In this document: positions 1-5,864 of the stretch, in pieces
Layout: each line of letters begins with the position of its first letter
Numbering within the stretch: the first letter of the stretch is position 1
Source of the DNA: Pyramidobacter sp.
GTDB lineage: Bacteria; Synergistota; Synergistia; Synergistales; Dethiosulfovibrionaceae
Direction of reading: 5' to 3'
Length of the DNA: 7,385 nucleotides
Assembly: GCA_017940445.1 (NCBI GenBank)
Contig: JAGAYQ010000316.1
Coordinates: forward strand, 1 to 7,385
The notes under the pieces: model-generated
Told to the model about the DNA's origin: nothing
Database searches by the model: none
What the model saw: only the letters and a program-made list of their open reading frames with translations
Program-made: the position numbers and the translations under genes

Positions 1-257
1 CGCTGCACACGGCCCCAGGGCGTGGCGCCGGAAGGATCGATGATGTTCTCGATGACGATCGAGTGACCATTCAGCTTGTCCTTCAGACCGGCAGCCAGGT
101 TGCGCAGAAAGGTGTCGCCGCCCGAACCGGGACGGGTGTAGTAGAGGATATGAATATCCTTCTCGGGCCAGCTGTCGTACTTGCCGGCGAACGCGGGCAC
201 GCACGCCGCGAACAGAGCGGCCACGGCCAGAACCTTGCAGACAAAACTCTTTTTCAT
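1..257 (-). CDS. TctC/Bug-family periplasmic solute-binding receptor, N-terminal part
   Basis: This gene runs off the left edge; the first 85 residues are visible. They begin with a typical Sec signal peptide: Lys-Lys after Met1, a hydrophobic core at residues 5-20, and a VPAFA/GK cleavage site after Ala24. The mature start, with WPEKDIHILYYTRPGSGGD at about residues 30-48 and an IVIENI stretch near residues 70-75, follows the pattern of the tripartite tricarboxylate transporter (TTT) receptor family, where a YPxKPI start, a glycine-rich turn and a VVENR-like segment recur. The start is fixed by an AAGGGGG ribosome site at 267-273, nine bases from the ATG. Family members bind carboxylates in the periplasm and pass them to TctA/TctB membrane subunits; no such genes are in the window. 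The ligand is unknown. The gene is divergent from a LysR gene at 507. The family call is by pattern recognition; the signal peptide is clear. Confidence 0.8.
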   Translation of the reverse strand, partial: MKKSFVCKVLAVAALFAACVPAFAGKYDSWPEKDIHILYYTRPGSGGDTFLRNLAAGLKDKLNGHSIVIENIIDPSGATPWGRVQ

Positions 258-317
258 TGTGTGTAACCCCCTTGGATTTTTTTCAAACCCGGAACGCGTT
301 TCCTTGTTCCTGCGTGC

Positions 318-346
318 ACTATATCAAACCGTTTCAGTGTTTGCAA
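318..346 (-). promoter_or_regulatory. Promoter of the TctC-like receptor gene
   Basis: On the minus strand, TTGCAA (341-346, -35) and TATAGT (318-323, -10) are separated by exactly 17 bases, a good sigma-70-type promoter. Transcription would start near 311, giving a leader of about 55 bases to the ATG at 257. This is the best-formed promoter in the window. Confidence 0.7.
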
Positions 347-355
347 GCGTTTACA
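342..355. promoter_or_regulatory. LacI-family/cre-like operator overlapping the receptor -35 box
   Basis: TGCAAGCGTTTACA has the TGnAAnCGnTTnCA architecture of LacI/GalR-family operators. It fits the Firmicutes catabolite element TGWAANCGNTNWCA at 13 of 14 positions read on either strand. It overlaps the -35 hexamer of the receptor promoter (341-346), a position that would block polymerase binding. The match is seen directly; the regulator is unknown and no LacI gene lies in the window. Confidence 0.5.
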
Positions 356-443
356 AAAGGTCGAAGTTGGCTCGATTTGCGCTGACCTATCAAAAAAAAT
401 TATCTCTTTTTTTGTGGAAGTAGCCGGAATTTGATTTTTCGTG

Positions 444-449
444 TATACT
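444..449 (+). promoter_or_regulatory. Possible -10 element for the first LysR gene
   Basis: TATACT lies about 58 bases before the ATG at 507 in a very AT-rich stretch, and is the best -10 candidate on this strand. No convincing -35 hexamer lies 16-18 bases upstream, so the promoter is weak, activator-dependent or elsewhere. A second -10-like TATAGT at 463-468 is equally unsupported. Confidence 0.25.
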
Positions 450-506
450 TAACATTCCAAGTTATAGTTTTTTCTGATAGGAAATTTGGGCTGGGAGGCT
501 TTGACG

Positions 507-1439
507 ATGCGACTGGAACAGTTCAATCTTTTTCTGACCGTGCTCAACAGCGGCTCATTTGCGGCGGCGGGGCGGCTGCTGCACATGAGCCAGCCCTCGA
601 TCACAGCGGCGTTGAACTCTCTAGAAGAGGAAGTCGGCGCCCGGCTGCTCGAGCGCAGCCCGGGGCAGCGGCGGCCTGTCACGGCAACAGAAGCCGGCGT
701 GATCTTTGCCGACTACGCGCGCAAAGCGCTGGCCGACTACCGCGCTATGCTCTCTGCCGTCACTCTCTCGGCGGGAACAACGCTGGCGCCCGTGCACATC
801 GGCGTGACTTCGACGCCCAGCAGCACAGTGCTGCCCGTGCTGACTAACAAGTTCCGCGAAGAGAATCCGTCCGCAGCGGTCCATGTGAAGACATACAGCG
901 GCGCGGAGCTGATGGACAGGCTCATGCGCGGCGAGTTCGACATCGCCGTCACGGGCACGCGGCCGGTGCAGCCAGGCGTGATCTTCGACCGTTTTTTCTA
1001 CGACCCGCTCGTGCTCATCGCTCCGGTTTCGATGAAGCTGCCCGAGTCGATCACGCTGCGCGAGCTGAAAAAACTGCCGCTGATCGTGCGCGACCCTTCC
1101 GGACATCTGATGCGGCTGCTCATTCAGGGGCTGAAGCGCGTCGGCCTGTCGCTTGAGCAGATGAACGTCGTCATGCAGGTGTCGGGCAATAACGACGTGC
1201 TCACGTCTGTGGCGCTGGGCGCGGGCGTCGGCTTTGTGGCCCGGTCGCTGATGGCGGCAACGCGCCAGATTCCGGACATCGCCGTGATACCCGTGCGACG
1301 CCTCCAGGTCGACCGCTACATCTATCAGATCCGCCGCGAAAACGCCCCGTACATCGGCAGTCTGCGACTGTTCTGGGAGTACGCGCTTTCCCCGGAGTGG
1401 CGCGAAGGCGTCTTTTCCTTCAACACGATGAGACTGTGA
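507..1439 (+). CDS. LysR-type transcriptional regulator (LysR 1)
   Basis: A 310-residue protein, the usual LysR length. Residues 1-60 are the winged helix-turn-helix: an LEQFNLFLTVLNSGSF start, AAAGRLLHMSQPSIT as the recognition region, then LNSLEEEVGARLLER. Residues from about 88 to 300 form the periplasmic-binding-protein-like effector domain, beginning APVHIGVTSTP and including a GEFDIAVTGTRP segment and VTSVALGAGVGF-like C-terminal features. The ATG at 507 is preferred over an in-frame TTG at 486 because GGGAGG (493-498) lies eight bases before it and the LysR family starts at this point. The gene is divergent from the TctC-like receptor, the common layout for a LysR protein that controls its neighbour, so it probably senses the transported acid or a derivative. 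It ends just before a strong terminator shared with the convergent LysR 2. Family certain; target and effector inferred. Confidence 0.93.
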   Translation: MRLEQFNLFLTVLNSGSFAAAGRLLHMSQPSITAALNSLEEEVGARLLERSPGQRRPVTATEAGVIFADYARKALADYRAMLSAVTLSAGTTLAPVHIGVTSTPSSTVLPVLTNKFREENPSAAVHVKTYSGAELMDRLMRGEFDIAVTGTRPVQPGVIFDRFFYDPLVLIAPVSMKLPESITLRELKKLPLIVRDPSGHLMRLLIQGLKRVGLSLEQMNVVMQVSGNNDVLTSVALGAGVGFVARSLMAATRQIPDIAVIPVRRLQVDRYIYQIRRENAPYIGSLRLFWEYALSPEWREGVFSFNTMRL

Positions 1440-1444
1440 AATGC

Positions 1445-1559
1445 AATGAGTAATTAGTAATGAGTAATGAAACGCAAAACCCGCGTTCTGGTACGCCCAG
1501 AACGCGGGTTTTTACAGAAACGGTTTAGGTTTTTAATTAGTAATTACTAATTACTCATT
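1445..1559. repeat. 17-bp inverted repeat of AT-rich heptamers framing the terminator
   Basis: AATGAGTAATTAGTAAT at 1445-1461 recurs as its exact reverse complement at 1543-1559. Each arm is made of tandem heptamers: on the left AGTAATT, AGTAATG, AGTAATG (1449-1469); on the right, read on the minus strand, AGTAATT, AGTAATT, ACTAATT. The AT-rich arms contrast sharply with the surrounding GC-rich genes. The right arm includes the last codons and TAG stop of the minus-strand LysR gene. It resembles short tandemly repeated repetitive sequences or a small mobile repeat, but I see no clear target duplication. Confidence 0.6.
1476..1513. terminator. Strong bidirectional terminator between convergent LysR genes
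   Basis: A perfect 12-bp GC-rich stem (1480-1491 with 1497-1508, CCCGCGTTCTGG arm) closes a five-base loop. It is preceded by AAAA and followed by TTTTT, so it forms a rho-independent terminator read from either side. This fits its place between the plus-strand LysR 1 and the minus-strand LysR 2. Confidence 0.92.
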
Positions 1560-2446
1560 TTCCCCCAGTAGGCTTGGACGAGTTCGATCAGCTCGGCCAT
1601 CTGCGGCGTCAGCCATTTATCGCGGTGGTAATAGACGCACATGGAAAACGAGTGCGAAAAGTCGCTGACATCCAGCACGGCCAGCTCGCTGCGCTGGAAC
1701 GGCGAGCGGACCATGTATTCCGGCAGGAACGAGACGCCCAGATCCTGCGCCACCAGCTCGCAGATGATCTTTGAGCTTTCCGTGCGCAGCGGGGATTTGA
1801 TGTTCAGGCCGCATTCGCCGGCTTTTTTGAACAGTTCATGCTGGAGGAAGGTGTTGTCGCCCGTGAGGATGAACGGCTCGGCGAACACGTCAGCGGCGGT
1901 CAGTCTCTTCTTGCCGGCCAGACGGTTGCGCGGCGAGGCGATGAAGACGCTGCGCTCGCGGTGGCTGCACGGGCAGACGAGATCAGGGGCGCTCAAGCGG
2001 TCACCGATCGTGAAGATCAGATCGGCTGTGCCCTGCCGCAGCATCGCGAACAGGTCGGACGACACGGCGACGCGCAGTTCCACGTTCACTTCCGGCAGTC
2101 TCCGGCGGTATTCGCCGATCACCGACAGCAGCAGCGAGCCGGTGATCGACTCGACCATGCCAAGGTGCAGCGTGCCGCCGATCTTCGTCCGATCAGTGCT
2201 ACTGATGAATTTTACCTGTTCCTGAAGTTGAAGGATCTTGCGGGCATAGTCGAGCAGCTGCGTGCCGTAGGGCGTCAGACTGTTTTTCCGGCCGATGCGG
2301 TCGAACAGCGGCACGCCGAGTTCGTCCTCAAGCTGTTGGATGTGCAGCGTCACGGTCGACTGCGCGTAGCCGAGATCTTCAGCCGCCTTGGAAAAGCTGC
2401 CCAGATCGTGGACTTTGAGAAAGCTGTAGAGATTGCGAAATTCCAT
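1547..2446 (-). CDS. LysR-type transcriptional regulator (LysR 2), likely regulator of the gct-kor operon
   Basis: A 299-residue protein of standard LysR length. The N-terminal winged helix-turn-helix spans residues 1-60: MEFRNLYSFLKVHDLGSFSK, then AAEDLGYAQSTVTLHI as recognition helix and QQLEDELGVPLFDR. A linker helix follows (about 61-85), then the effector domain from about residue 90, with TLHLGMVESI, a GTADLIFTIGDR segment and a LGVSFLPEYMV segment near the C-terminus. The ATG at 2446 is supported by GGAGGG on the minus strand (2453-2458), six bases away. It is divergent from gctA, which makes it the natural candidate to control the operon through the dyads at 2633-2670. A 155-bp palindromic element starts only 25 bases upstream of its start codon, so its promoter must lie within or beyond that element. 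The last residues (MSN) and stop codon fall in an AT-rich inverted repeat, so the extreme C-terminus may have been shaped by that repeat. Family certain; regulatory target inferred. Confidence 0.93.
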   Translation of the reverse strand: MEFRNLYSFLKVHDLGSFSKAAEDLGYAQSTVTLHIQQLEDELGVPLFDRIGRKNSLTPYGTQLLDYARKILQLQEQVKFISSTDRTKIGGTLHLGMVESITGSLLLSVIGEYRRRLPEVNVELRVAVSSDLFAMLRQGTADLIFTIGDRLSAPDLVCPCSHRERSVFIASPRNRLAGKKRLTAADVFAEPFILTGDNTFLQHELFKKAGECGLNIKSPLRTESSKIICELVAQDLGVSFLPEYMVRSPFQRSELAVLDVSDFSHSFSMCVYYHRDKWLTPQMAELIELVQAYWGKMSN

Positions 2447-2470
2447 GCCGTTCCCTCCCTCTGGAGCTTA

Positions 2471-2625
2471 GGAAACGCTGATTAATTCGCCCGCGCCCTG
2501 TCGGGGCTTTCGCCGCCTGGCTGCGTCGAAGCTCATCTCCATAGCCCCGCTATGCCTCTTCGCTTCTCCTTGCTAGACGACGAAATCCCTCGACAGTTCA
2601 TCGGGCTCATTTAATCAGTGTCTCC
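2471..2625. mobile_element. 155-bp MITE-like palindromic element
   Basis: The ends GGAAACGCTGATTAA (2471-2485) and TTAATCAGTGTCTCC (2611-2625) are inverted repeats matching at 13 of 15 positions. The whole interval folds on itself around base 2547. CTGTCG (2498-2503) pairs with CGACAG (2591-2596), TTTCG (2508-2512) with CGAAA (2581-2585), GAAGC (2528-2532) with GCTTC (2562-2566), and CATAGC (2540-2545) with GCTATG (2549-2554) over a CCC loop. CTTA flanks both sides (2467-2470 and 2626-2629) and could be a 4-bp target duplication. I see no coding capacity. These traits suit a non-autonomous MITE or a dispersed intergenic palindrome. I cannot name its family from sequence alone. Confidence 0.65.
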
Positions 2626-2628
2626 CTT

Positions 2629-2634
2629 ATTCTA
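2629..2634 (-). promoter_or_regulatory. Possible -10 element for LysR 2
   Basis: Read on the minus strand, these bases give TAGAAT (5 of 6 to TATAAT), just outside the palindromic element. No good -35 is found at the right distance. If used, the LysR 2 message would carry the whole palindrome in its leader. It overlaps the first dyad of the proposed LysR site, as expected for an autoregulated divergent LysR gene. Confidence 0.25.
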
Positions 2635-2670
2635 TCATTAAAACTGATACGGTGATTCATGAACGTTCAT
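2633..2670. promoter_or_regulatory. Candidate LysR-type binding region for gctA activation
   Basis: Two dyads lie side by side. TATCA-N7-TGATA (2633-2649) contains ATC-N9-GAT, a core seen in several LysR-family sites. ATGAACGTTCAT (2659-2670) is a perfect 12-bp palindrome ending one base before the proposed -35 box. Relative to a predicted start near 2706 their centres are at about -65 and -41, the usual places for the recognition and activation sites of LysR activators. The repeats are seen directly; the binding protein (LysR 2) is inferred. Confidence 0.5.
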
Positions 2671-2699
2671 TTTACTTTCGGCGCTGCGGTCATTAAGAT
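2671..2699 (+). promoter_or_regulatory. Candidate promoter of the gct-kor operon
   Basis: TTTACT (2671-2676) and TAAGAT (2694-2699) are 17 bases apart, each matching the sigma-70 consensus at 4 of 6 positions. A weak promoter of this kind suits activator control. The leader to the ATG at 2754 would be about 48 bases. Confidence 0.45.
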
Positions 2700-2753
2700 G
2701 ATGAAGAGAAAAGAGTGCTAAAAGCGCACGAACGCAAAAGGAGGAATACGGCG

Positions 2754-3713
2754 ATGGACAGCGGAAGCAAGCTGATGAGCGCGGCGGAGGCCGTGCGGCG
2801 CTTCGTTCACGACGGCGACTGTCTCGCCCTAGGAGGATTTTCGACGAACCGGCGCGCCTACGGACTGGTGCGCGAGATCATCCGCCAGCACAAGACGGGG
2901 CTGTGCGTCGAAAGCGGCGCGGCCGGCGGCGATCTCGACATGCTGATCGGCGCGGGCTGCGTGAGAGCGGTCAATATGAGCTATATCGCCAATTCAGGAT
3001 TTTCGATGGTATGCCGCCGTTTCCGCGAGGCGGCAGAGAAAAAGACGCTGGCCGTCGAGGATTATTCGCTCGACGCGCAGACGATCGCCTACCACGGCGC
3101 GGCGCTCGGTCTGAGCTATGTGCCTGTGAAGAACATGCTCGGATCCGACCTGGAGCGCGTCTGGGGCATCAGCGAGGAAGAGCGCAAAAAGTTCCCGAAG
3201 CTGCCGGCGAAGAAGTTCATCGTCCAGGACGATCCGTTCCATCCGGGCAGCAAGCTGTGCCTGATCCCGACGCCGCAGATCGACGTGGCTGTCATCCATG
3301 TGCAGAAAGCCAGCGCCGACGGCCTCTGCCGCATCGAGGGGGCGCGCTTTCAGGACGAGGATATTGCCATTGCCGCGAGGCATACGATCATCTCCTGCGA
3401 AGAGCTCGTTCCCGACGATGAACTGCGCGCGCATCCTGAGCTGAACACGCTGCCGGGCATGTGCGTCTCGGCCGTCGTGCATCTGTCGTTTGGCGCGCAT
3501 CCGTCGCAGTGCTTCGGCTGCTATGACTATGACCCGGCGTCGCTGCTTGAGTACGAGAGAATCAGCCGCACTCAGGAGGAGTTTGACCGCTGGCTCCCGG
3601 GCGAGCTGGGCGCGGATCACGACGCCTATCTGGCCCGCGTGGGGAGCGAGCGGCTCGCAGCGCTGCGCGTCGATCCCGAAGCCGGCTATGTGCGCGGCCT
3701 GAAACGAAAGTGA
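2754..3713 (+). CDS. gctA: Glutaconate-type CoA-transferase, subunit A
   Basis: A 319-residue protein, matching the roughly 320 residues of glutaconate CoA-transferase subunit A from Acidaminococcus. Family landmarks run in order: GDCLALGGFSTNR (21-33), GAAGGDLDMLIGAG (55-68), YIANSGFS (77-84), VEDYS (101-105), HGAALGLSYVPV (114-125), PTPQIDVAVIHVQ (172-184), ARFQDEDIA (197-205) and GAHPSQCFGCYDYD (247-260). The ATG at 2754 is chosen over an upstream in-frame GTG at 2715 because AAGGAGG (2738-2744) precedes it by nine bases. Together with subunit B, 11 bases downstream, it should form the cytoplasmic heteromeric transferase (type I CoA-transferase fold) that moves CoA between an acyl-CoA and a carboxylate. 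No 2-hydroxyglutaryl-CoA dehydratase genes are present, so glutaconate itself may not be the substrate; a 3-oxoacid or other carboxylic acid is possible. It is first in a six-gene operon with a 2-oxoacid oxidoreductase. Confidence 0.87.
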   Translation: MDSGSKLMSAAEAVRRFVHDGDCLALGGFSTNRRAYGLVREIIRQHKTGLCVESGAAGGDLDMLIGAGCVRAVNMSYIANSGFSMVCRRFREAAEKKTLAVEDYSLDAQTIAYHGAALGLSYVPVKNMLGSDLERVWGISEEERKKFPKLPAKKFIVQDDPFHPGSKLCLIPTPQIDVAVIHVQKASADGLCRIEGARFQDEDIAIAARHTIISCEELVPDDELRAHPELNTLPGMCVSAVVHLSFGAHPSQCFGCYDYDPASLLEYERISRTQEEFDRWLPGELGADHDAYLARVGSERLAALRVDPEAGYVRGLKRK

Positions 3714-3724
3714 GGCGGGGAACG

Positions 3725-4486
3725 ATGCACGCAACTCCCAGACAGATGATGGCGATCGCGCTCTCGCGCGAGATCGAAGACGGCAAAACGTACATCATCG
3801 GCACAGGGCTGCCGCTGGTGGGCGCGTCGCTTGCCAAGGCGACGCACGCGCCGAATGCGCGGCTGCTGTTTGAAACGGGCATCCTCGAGGGCGCGCCCGA
3901 AGAGGTGCCGACCAGTGTCTCCGATCTGCGGCTCAACCGCGGAGCTTCCGTGCTGTGGCCGCAGTTCCGCTATTTTGGCTTTGAGACGCTGGCGGGACGG
4001 CTTGGTACGATCGCGGCTGGATTCCTCGGCGGCGCGCAGATCGATCCCTACGGCAACCTCAATTCTACCTGCGTCGGCCCGTATGAAGCTCCGCAGACCA
4101 GACTGACCGGTTCGGGCGGTGCCAACGGCATCGCGACTTACTGCGATACTGTCATCGTCATGAAGCATCAGAAGCGCCGCTTCGTCGAGCATCTTGACTA
4201 CTGCACCAGCCCCGGCTGGATCGACGGCAAAGGTGGACGCGCCGCCCGCGGTCTGCCGGCTGATAAGGGGCCGCGCGCCGTTGTCACGGAGCTGGGCGTG
4301 TTCCGCTTCGGTGAGGACCGTCGCATGTACCTGGCGCAGCTTTTTCCCGGCGTGACGGCCGAGCAGGTCGTCGCGAACACCGGCTTTGCGATCGACGTTT
4401 CGCGGGCGGTGCCGCTTGAGCAACCTGATCCCGAGGTGCTGCGCGTCCTCACGGAAAAGGTCGATCCGTCCGGGCTGATGAGCTGA
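3725..4486 (+). CDS. gctB: Glutaconate-type CoA-transferase, subunit B (catalytic glutamate subunit)
   Basis: A 253-residue protein close to the 266 of Acidaminococcus GctB. Landmarks are IGTGLPLVGASLAK (25-38), LLFETGILEGAPEEVP (47-62), GGAQIDPYGNLNST (102-115), LTGSGGANGIATY (127-139), KRRFVEHLDYCTSPGWIDG (150-168) and ANTGFAIDVS (217-226). Glu50 in the FETG motif aligns with the GctB nucleophile Glu54, which carries the glutamyl-CoA thioester. This argues for a true CoA-transferase rather than the related IpdAB ring-opening hydrolases. GAGG (3712-3715), inside the gctA stop region, lies nine bases before the ATG at 3725; the frame also opens earlier with GTG at 3710, which lacks a proper ribosome site. 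A 43-base gap separates it from korD, with no terminator visible, so the two modules probably share a transcript. The exact acid substrate cannot be read. Confidence 0.87.
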   Translation: MHATPRQMMAIALSREIEDGKTYIIGTGLPLVGASLAKATHAPNARLLFETGILEGAPEEVPTSVSDLRLNRGASVLWPQFRYFGFETLAGRLGTIAAGFLGGAQIDPYGNLNSTCVGPYEAPQTRLTGSGGANGIATYCDTVIVMKHQKRRFVEHLDYCTSPGWIDGKGGRAARGLPADKGPRAVVTELGVFRFGEDRRMYLAQLFPGVTAEQVVANTGFAIDVSRAVPLEQPDPEVLRVLTEKVDPSGLMS

Positions 4487-4529
4487 GTGTTGTGTTAATT
4501 GCATATCCACAAAAGGGGGAGCATAAACT

Positions 4530-4724
4530 GTGAGTTCTCAGATCACGATCAACAGAAAATGGTGCAAATCATGCGGCATCTGCGTGGCCTTCTGTCCGAA
4601 GAAGGTCTTTGACGCGGACCGCGACGGCGCGCCTGTCGTCGCACGTCCGCAGGACTGTGTTGCCTGCACTCTGTGCGTCATGCGCTGTCCAGACTTCGCG
4701 CTGAAAGTGGAAAAGGAGGCGTAA
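4530..4724 (+). CDS. korD: 2-oxoacid:ferredoxin oxidoreductase, ferredoxin-like delta subunit
   Basis: A 64-residue protein with two 4Fe-4S motifs: CKSCGICVAFCP (Cys12, 15, 18, 22) and CVACTLCVMRCP (Cys43, 46, 49, 53). It is essentially a minimal 2[4Fe-4S] ferredoxin and should relay electrons from the catalytic subunits to soluble ferredoxin. The start is GTG, set by AAGGGGGA (4513-4520) nine bases upstream; there is no in-frame ATG that would keep the first cluster. It is shorter than Helicobacter OorD but comparable to other small delta subunits. It is first in the D-A-B-C gene order known from oorDABC, and only three bases separate its stop from korA. The alternative reading, a free ferredoxin, is unlikely given this context. 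Confidence 0.88.
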   Translation: MSSQITINRKWCKSCGICVAFCPKKVFDADRDGAPVVARPQDCVACTLCVMRCPDFALKVEKEA

Positions 4725-4727
4725 GCG

Positions 4728-5864
4728 ATGAGCAGAACTGTCTTCATGCAGGGCAACGAAGCCATGACCGAAGGCGCGATCGTCGCCGGGGCGCGTTTCT
4801 ACGCCGGCTATCCGATCACGCCCTCATCGGAAGTGGCGGAAACGTCGTCTATTCGTCTGCCTCAGGTCGGGGGACTGTACGTGCAGATGGAGGACGAGCT
4901 CGGCAGCATGGCGGCGCTGATCGGCGCTTCGTGCTCGGGGAAAAAGGCTTACACTGCCACCAGCGGCCCCGGCCTTTCCCTGATGGCCGAAAATCTCGGC
5001 GTTGCCGTGATGGGCGAGATCCCCTGCGTGCTCATCGACGTGCAGCGCTCCGGTCCCAGCACCGGCCTGGCCACCAAGCCTGCGCAGGGCGATGTGATGC
5101 AGTCGCGGTGGGGCACTCACGGCGATCACGGCATCATCGTCATTTCTCCGTCGAGCGTGCAGGACTGCTTTGACCTGATGATCACGGCGTTCAACTATGC
5201 CGAGGAATACCGCACGCCCGTCATCTTCCTCGCCGATGCGATCATCGGCCATCTTGAGGAGCAATGCGTGCTTCGCGAGCCCGGCGAAGTGAAGATCGTC
5301 GAACGCCGCAGGCCCGCCTGCGACCCCGCCGAGTACAAGCCCTACGATCATTCGCACGGTCTCGCGCCGCTGGCGAGCTACGGCAGCGAGTACGTTTTCA
5401 AGGTCAACGGTTCCATGCGAGACGAGATGGGCCGTCCCTGCTCCAGGACCGACAACGCTGACGCCGTCATCCGTCATCTGACCGACAAGATCGAGAAGAA
5501 CAAAGAGAAGATCTCGATCGTGCGCCGCTATCAGATGGACGATGCCGAGTACGTCATCTTCGCCTACGGCGGCGTGGCCCGCTCCGCCCTTTCGGCGATG
5601 CAGAAATGCCGCGAGAAGGGCATCAAAGCCGGCGTGGTGCAGTTTGTCACGCTCTGGCCCGTGTCCGACGCGGCCATCGACGACGCGATGTCGCGCGTCA
5701 AAGCGGCCGTGTTCCCCGAGATGAACCTTGGCCAGTACATCGACGTCGTGCGCGCCCGCAACCCGCGCAACATCCCCGTGCTCGGCGTCAACCGAGTCGA
5801 CAGCAGATCGATCCTGCCCGCACAGATCGTGGAAAAAGTAGAGGAGGCCGCGAGAACATGCTAG
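4728..5864 (+). CDS. korA: 2-oxoacid:ferredoxin oxidoreductase, alpha subunit
   Basis: A 378-residue protein matching KorA/OorA length (about 375). Residues 1-180 form the pyrimidine-binding domain, with MQGNEAMTEGAIVAGARFYAG at 7-27, YPITP at 28-32, QMEDELGSMAALIGAS (53-68), ATSGPGLSLMAENLG (77-91) and RSGPSTGLATKPAQGDVMQ (107-125), then WGTHGDH and SPSSVQDCFDL. Residues about 270-378 form the C-terminal transketolase-like domain. The GPSTGL and WGTHGDH segments and the central region with EEYKPY-like sequence fit the 2-oxoglutarate (KorA) branch better than the branched-chain VorB branch, but specificity is not settled by motifs. AAGGAGG (4713-4719) is eight bases before the ATG. It overlaps korB by seven bases (ATGCTAG), so the two are translationally coupled. 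The product catalyses oxidative decarboxylation of a 2-oxoacid with korB, in the cytoplasm; the reaction is reversible in principle. Confidence 0.9.
   Translation: MSRTVFMQGNEAMTEGAIVAGARFYAGYPITPSSEVAETSSIRLPQVGGLYVQMEDELGSMAALIGASCSGKKAYTATSGPGLSLMAENLGVAVMGEIPCVLIDVQRSGPSTGLATKPAQGDVMQSRWGTHGDHGIIVISPSSVQDCFDLMITAFNYAEEYRTPVIFLADAIIGHLEEQCVLREPGEVKIVERRRPACDPAEYKPYDHSHGLAPLASYGSEYVFKVNGSMRDEMGRPCSRTDNADAVIRHLTDKIEKNKEKISIVRRYQMDDAEYVIFAYGGVARSALSAMQKCREKGIKAGVVQFVTLWPVSDAAIDDAMSRVKAAVFPEMNLGQYIDVVRARNPRNIPVLGVNRVDSRSILPAQIVEKVEEAARTC

Noticed and set aside
447..462. ACTT-N8-AAGT dyad before LysR 1 as an autoregulatory site
   Set aside because: Four-base arms in AT-rich DNA are expected by chance, and there is no well-defined promoter to anchor it.
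1838..2485. Plus-strand open frame opposite LysR 2
   Set aside because: The minus strand encodes a full-length LysR protein with clear helix-turn-helix and effector domains; the plus frame has no recognisable domain.
2715..2753. Upstream GTG start for gctA
   Set aside because: It has no good ribosome site, while the ATG at 2754 has AAGGAGG at nine bases and matches the family N-terminus.
3686..4510. Long open frame (274 codons) on the minus strand opposite gctB
   Set aside because: It lies antisense to a clearly recognised CoA-transferase subunit, its translation shows no family pattern, and GC-rich codon use commonly leaves such shadow frames.
4487..4529. Possible separate promoter or terminator between gctB and korD
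   Set aside because: The 43 bases hold only a short AT-rich stretch and the korD ribosome site; I see no hairpin and no -35/-10 pair with proper spacing.
4824..5477. Long minus-strand open frame opposite korA
   Set aside because: It is antisense to conserved korA motifs (QMEDEL, GPSTGL, WGTHGDH) and has low-complexity, His/Arg/Ala-rich translation typical of shadow frames.
5606..5857. Upstream in-frame extension of korB inside korA
   Set aside because: The extension is Arg/Pro-rich and unlike KorB N-termini; the ATG at 5858 has a strong ribosome site and starts at the expected family position.
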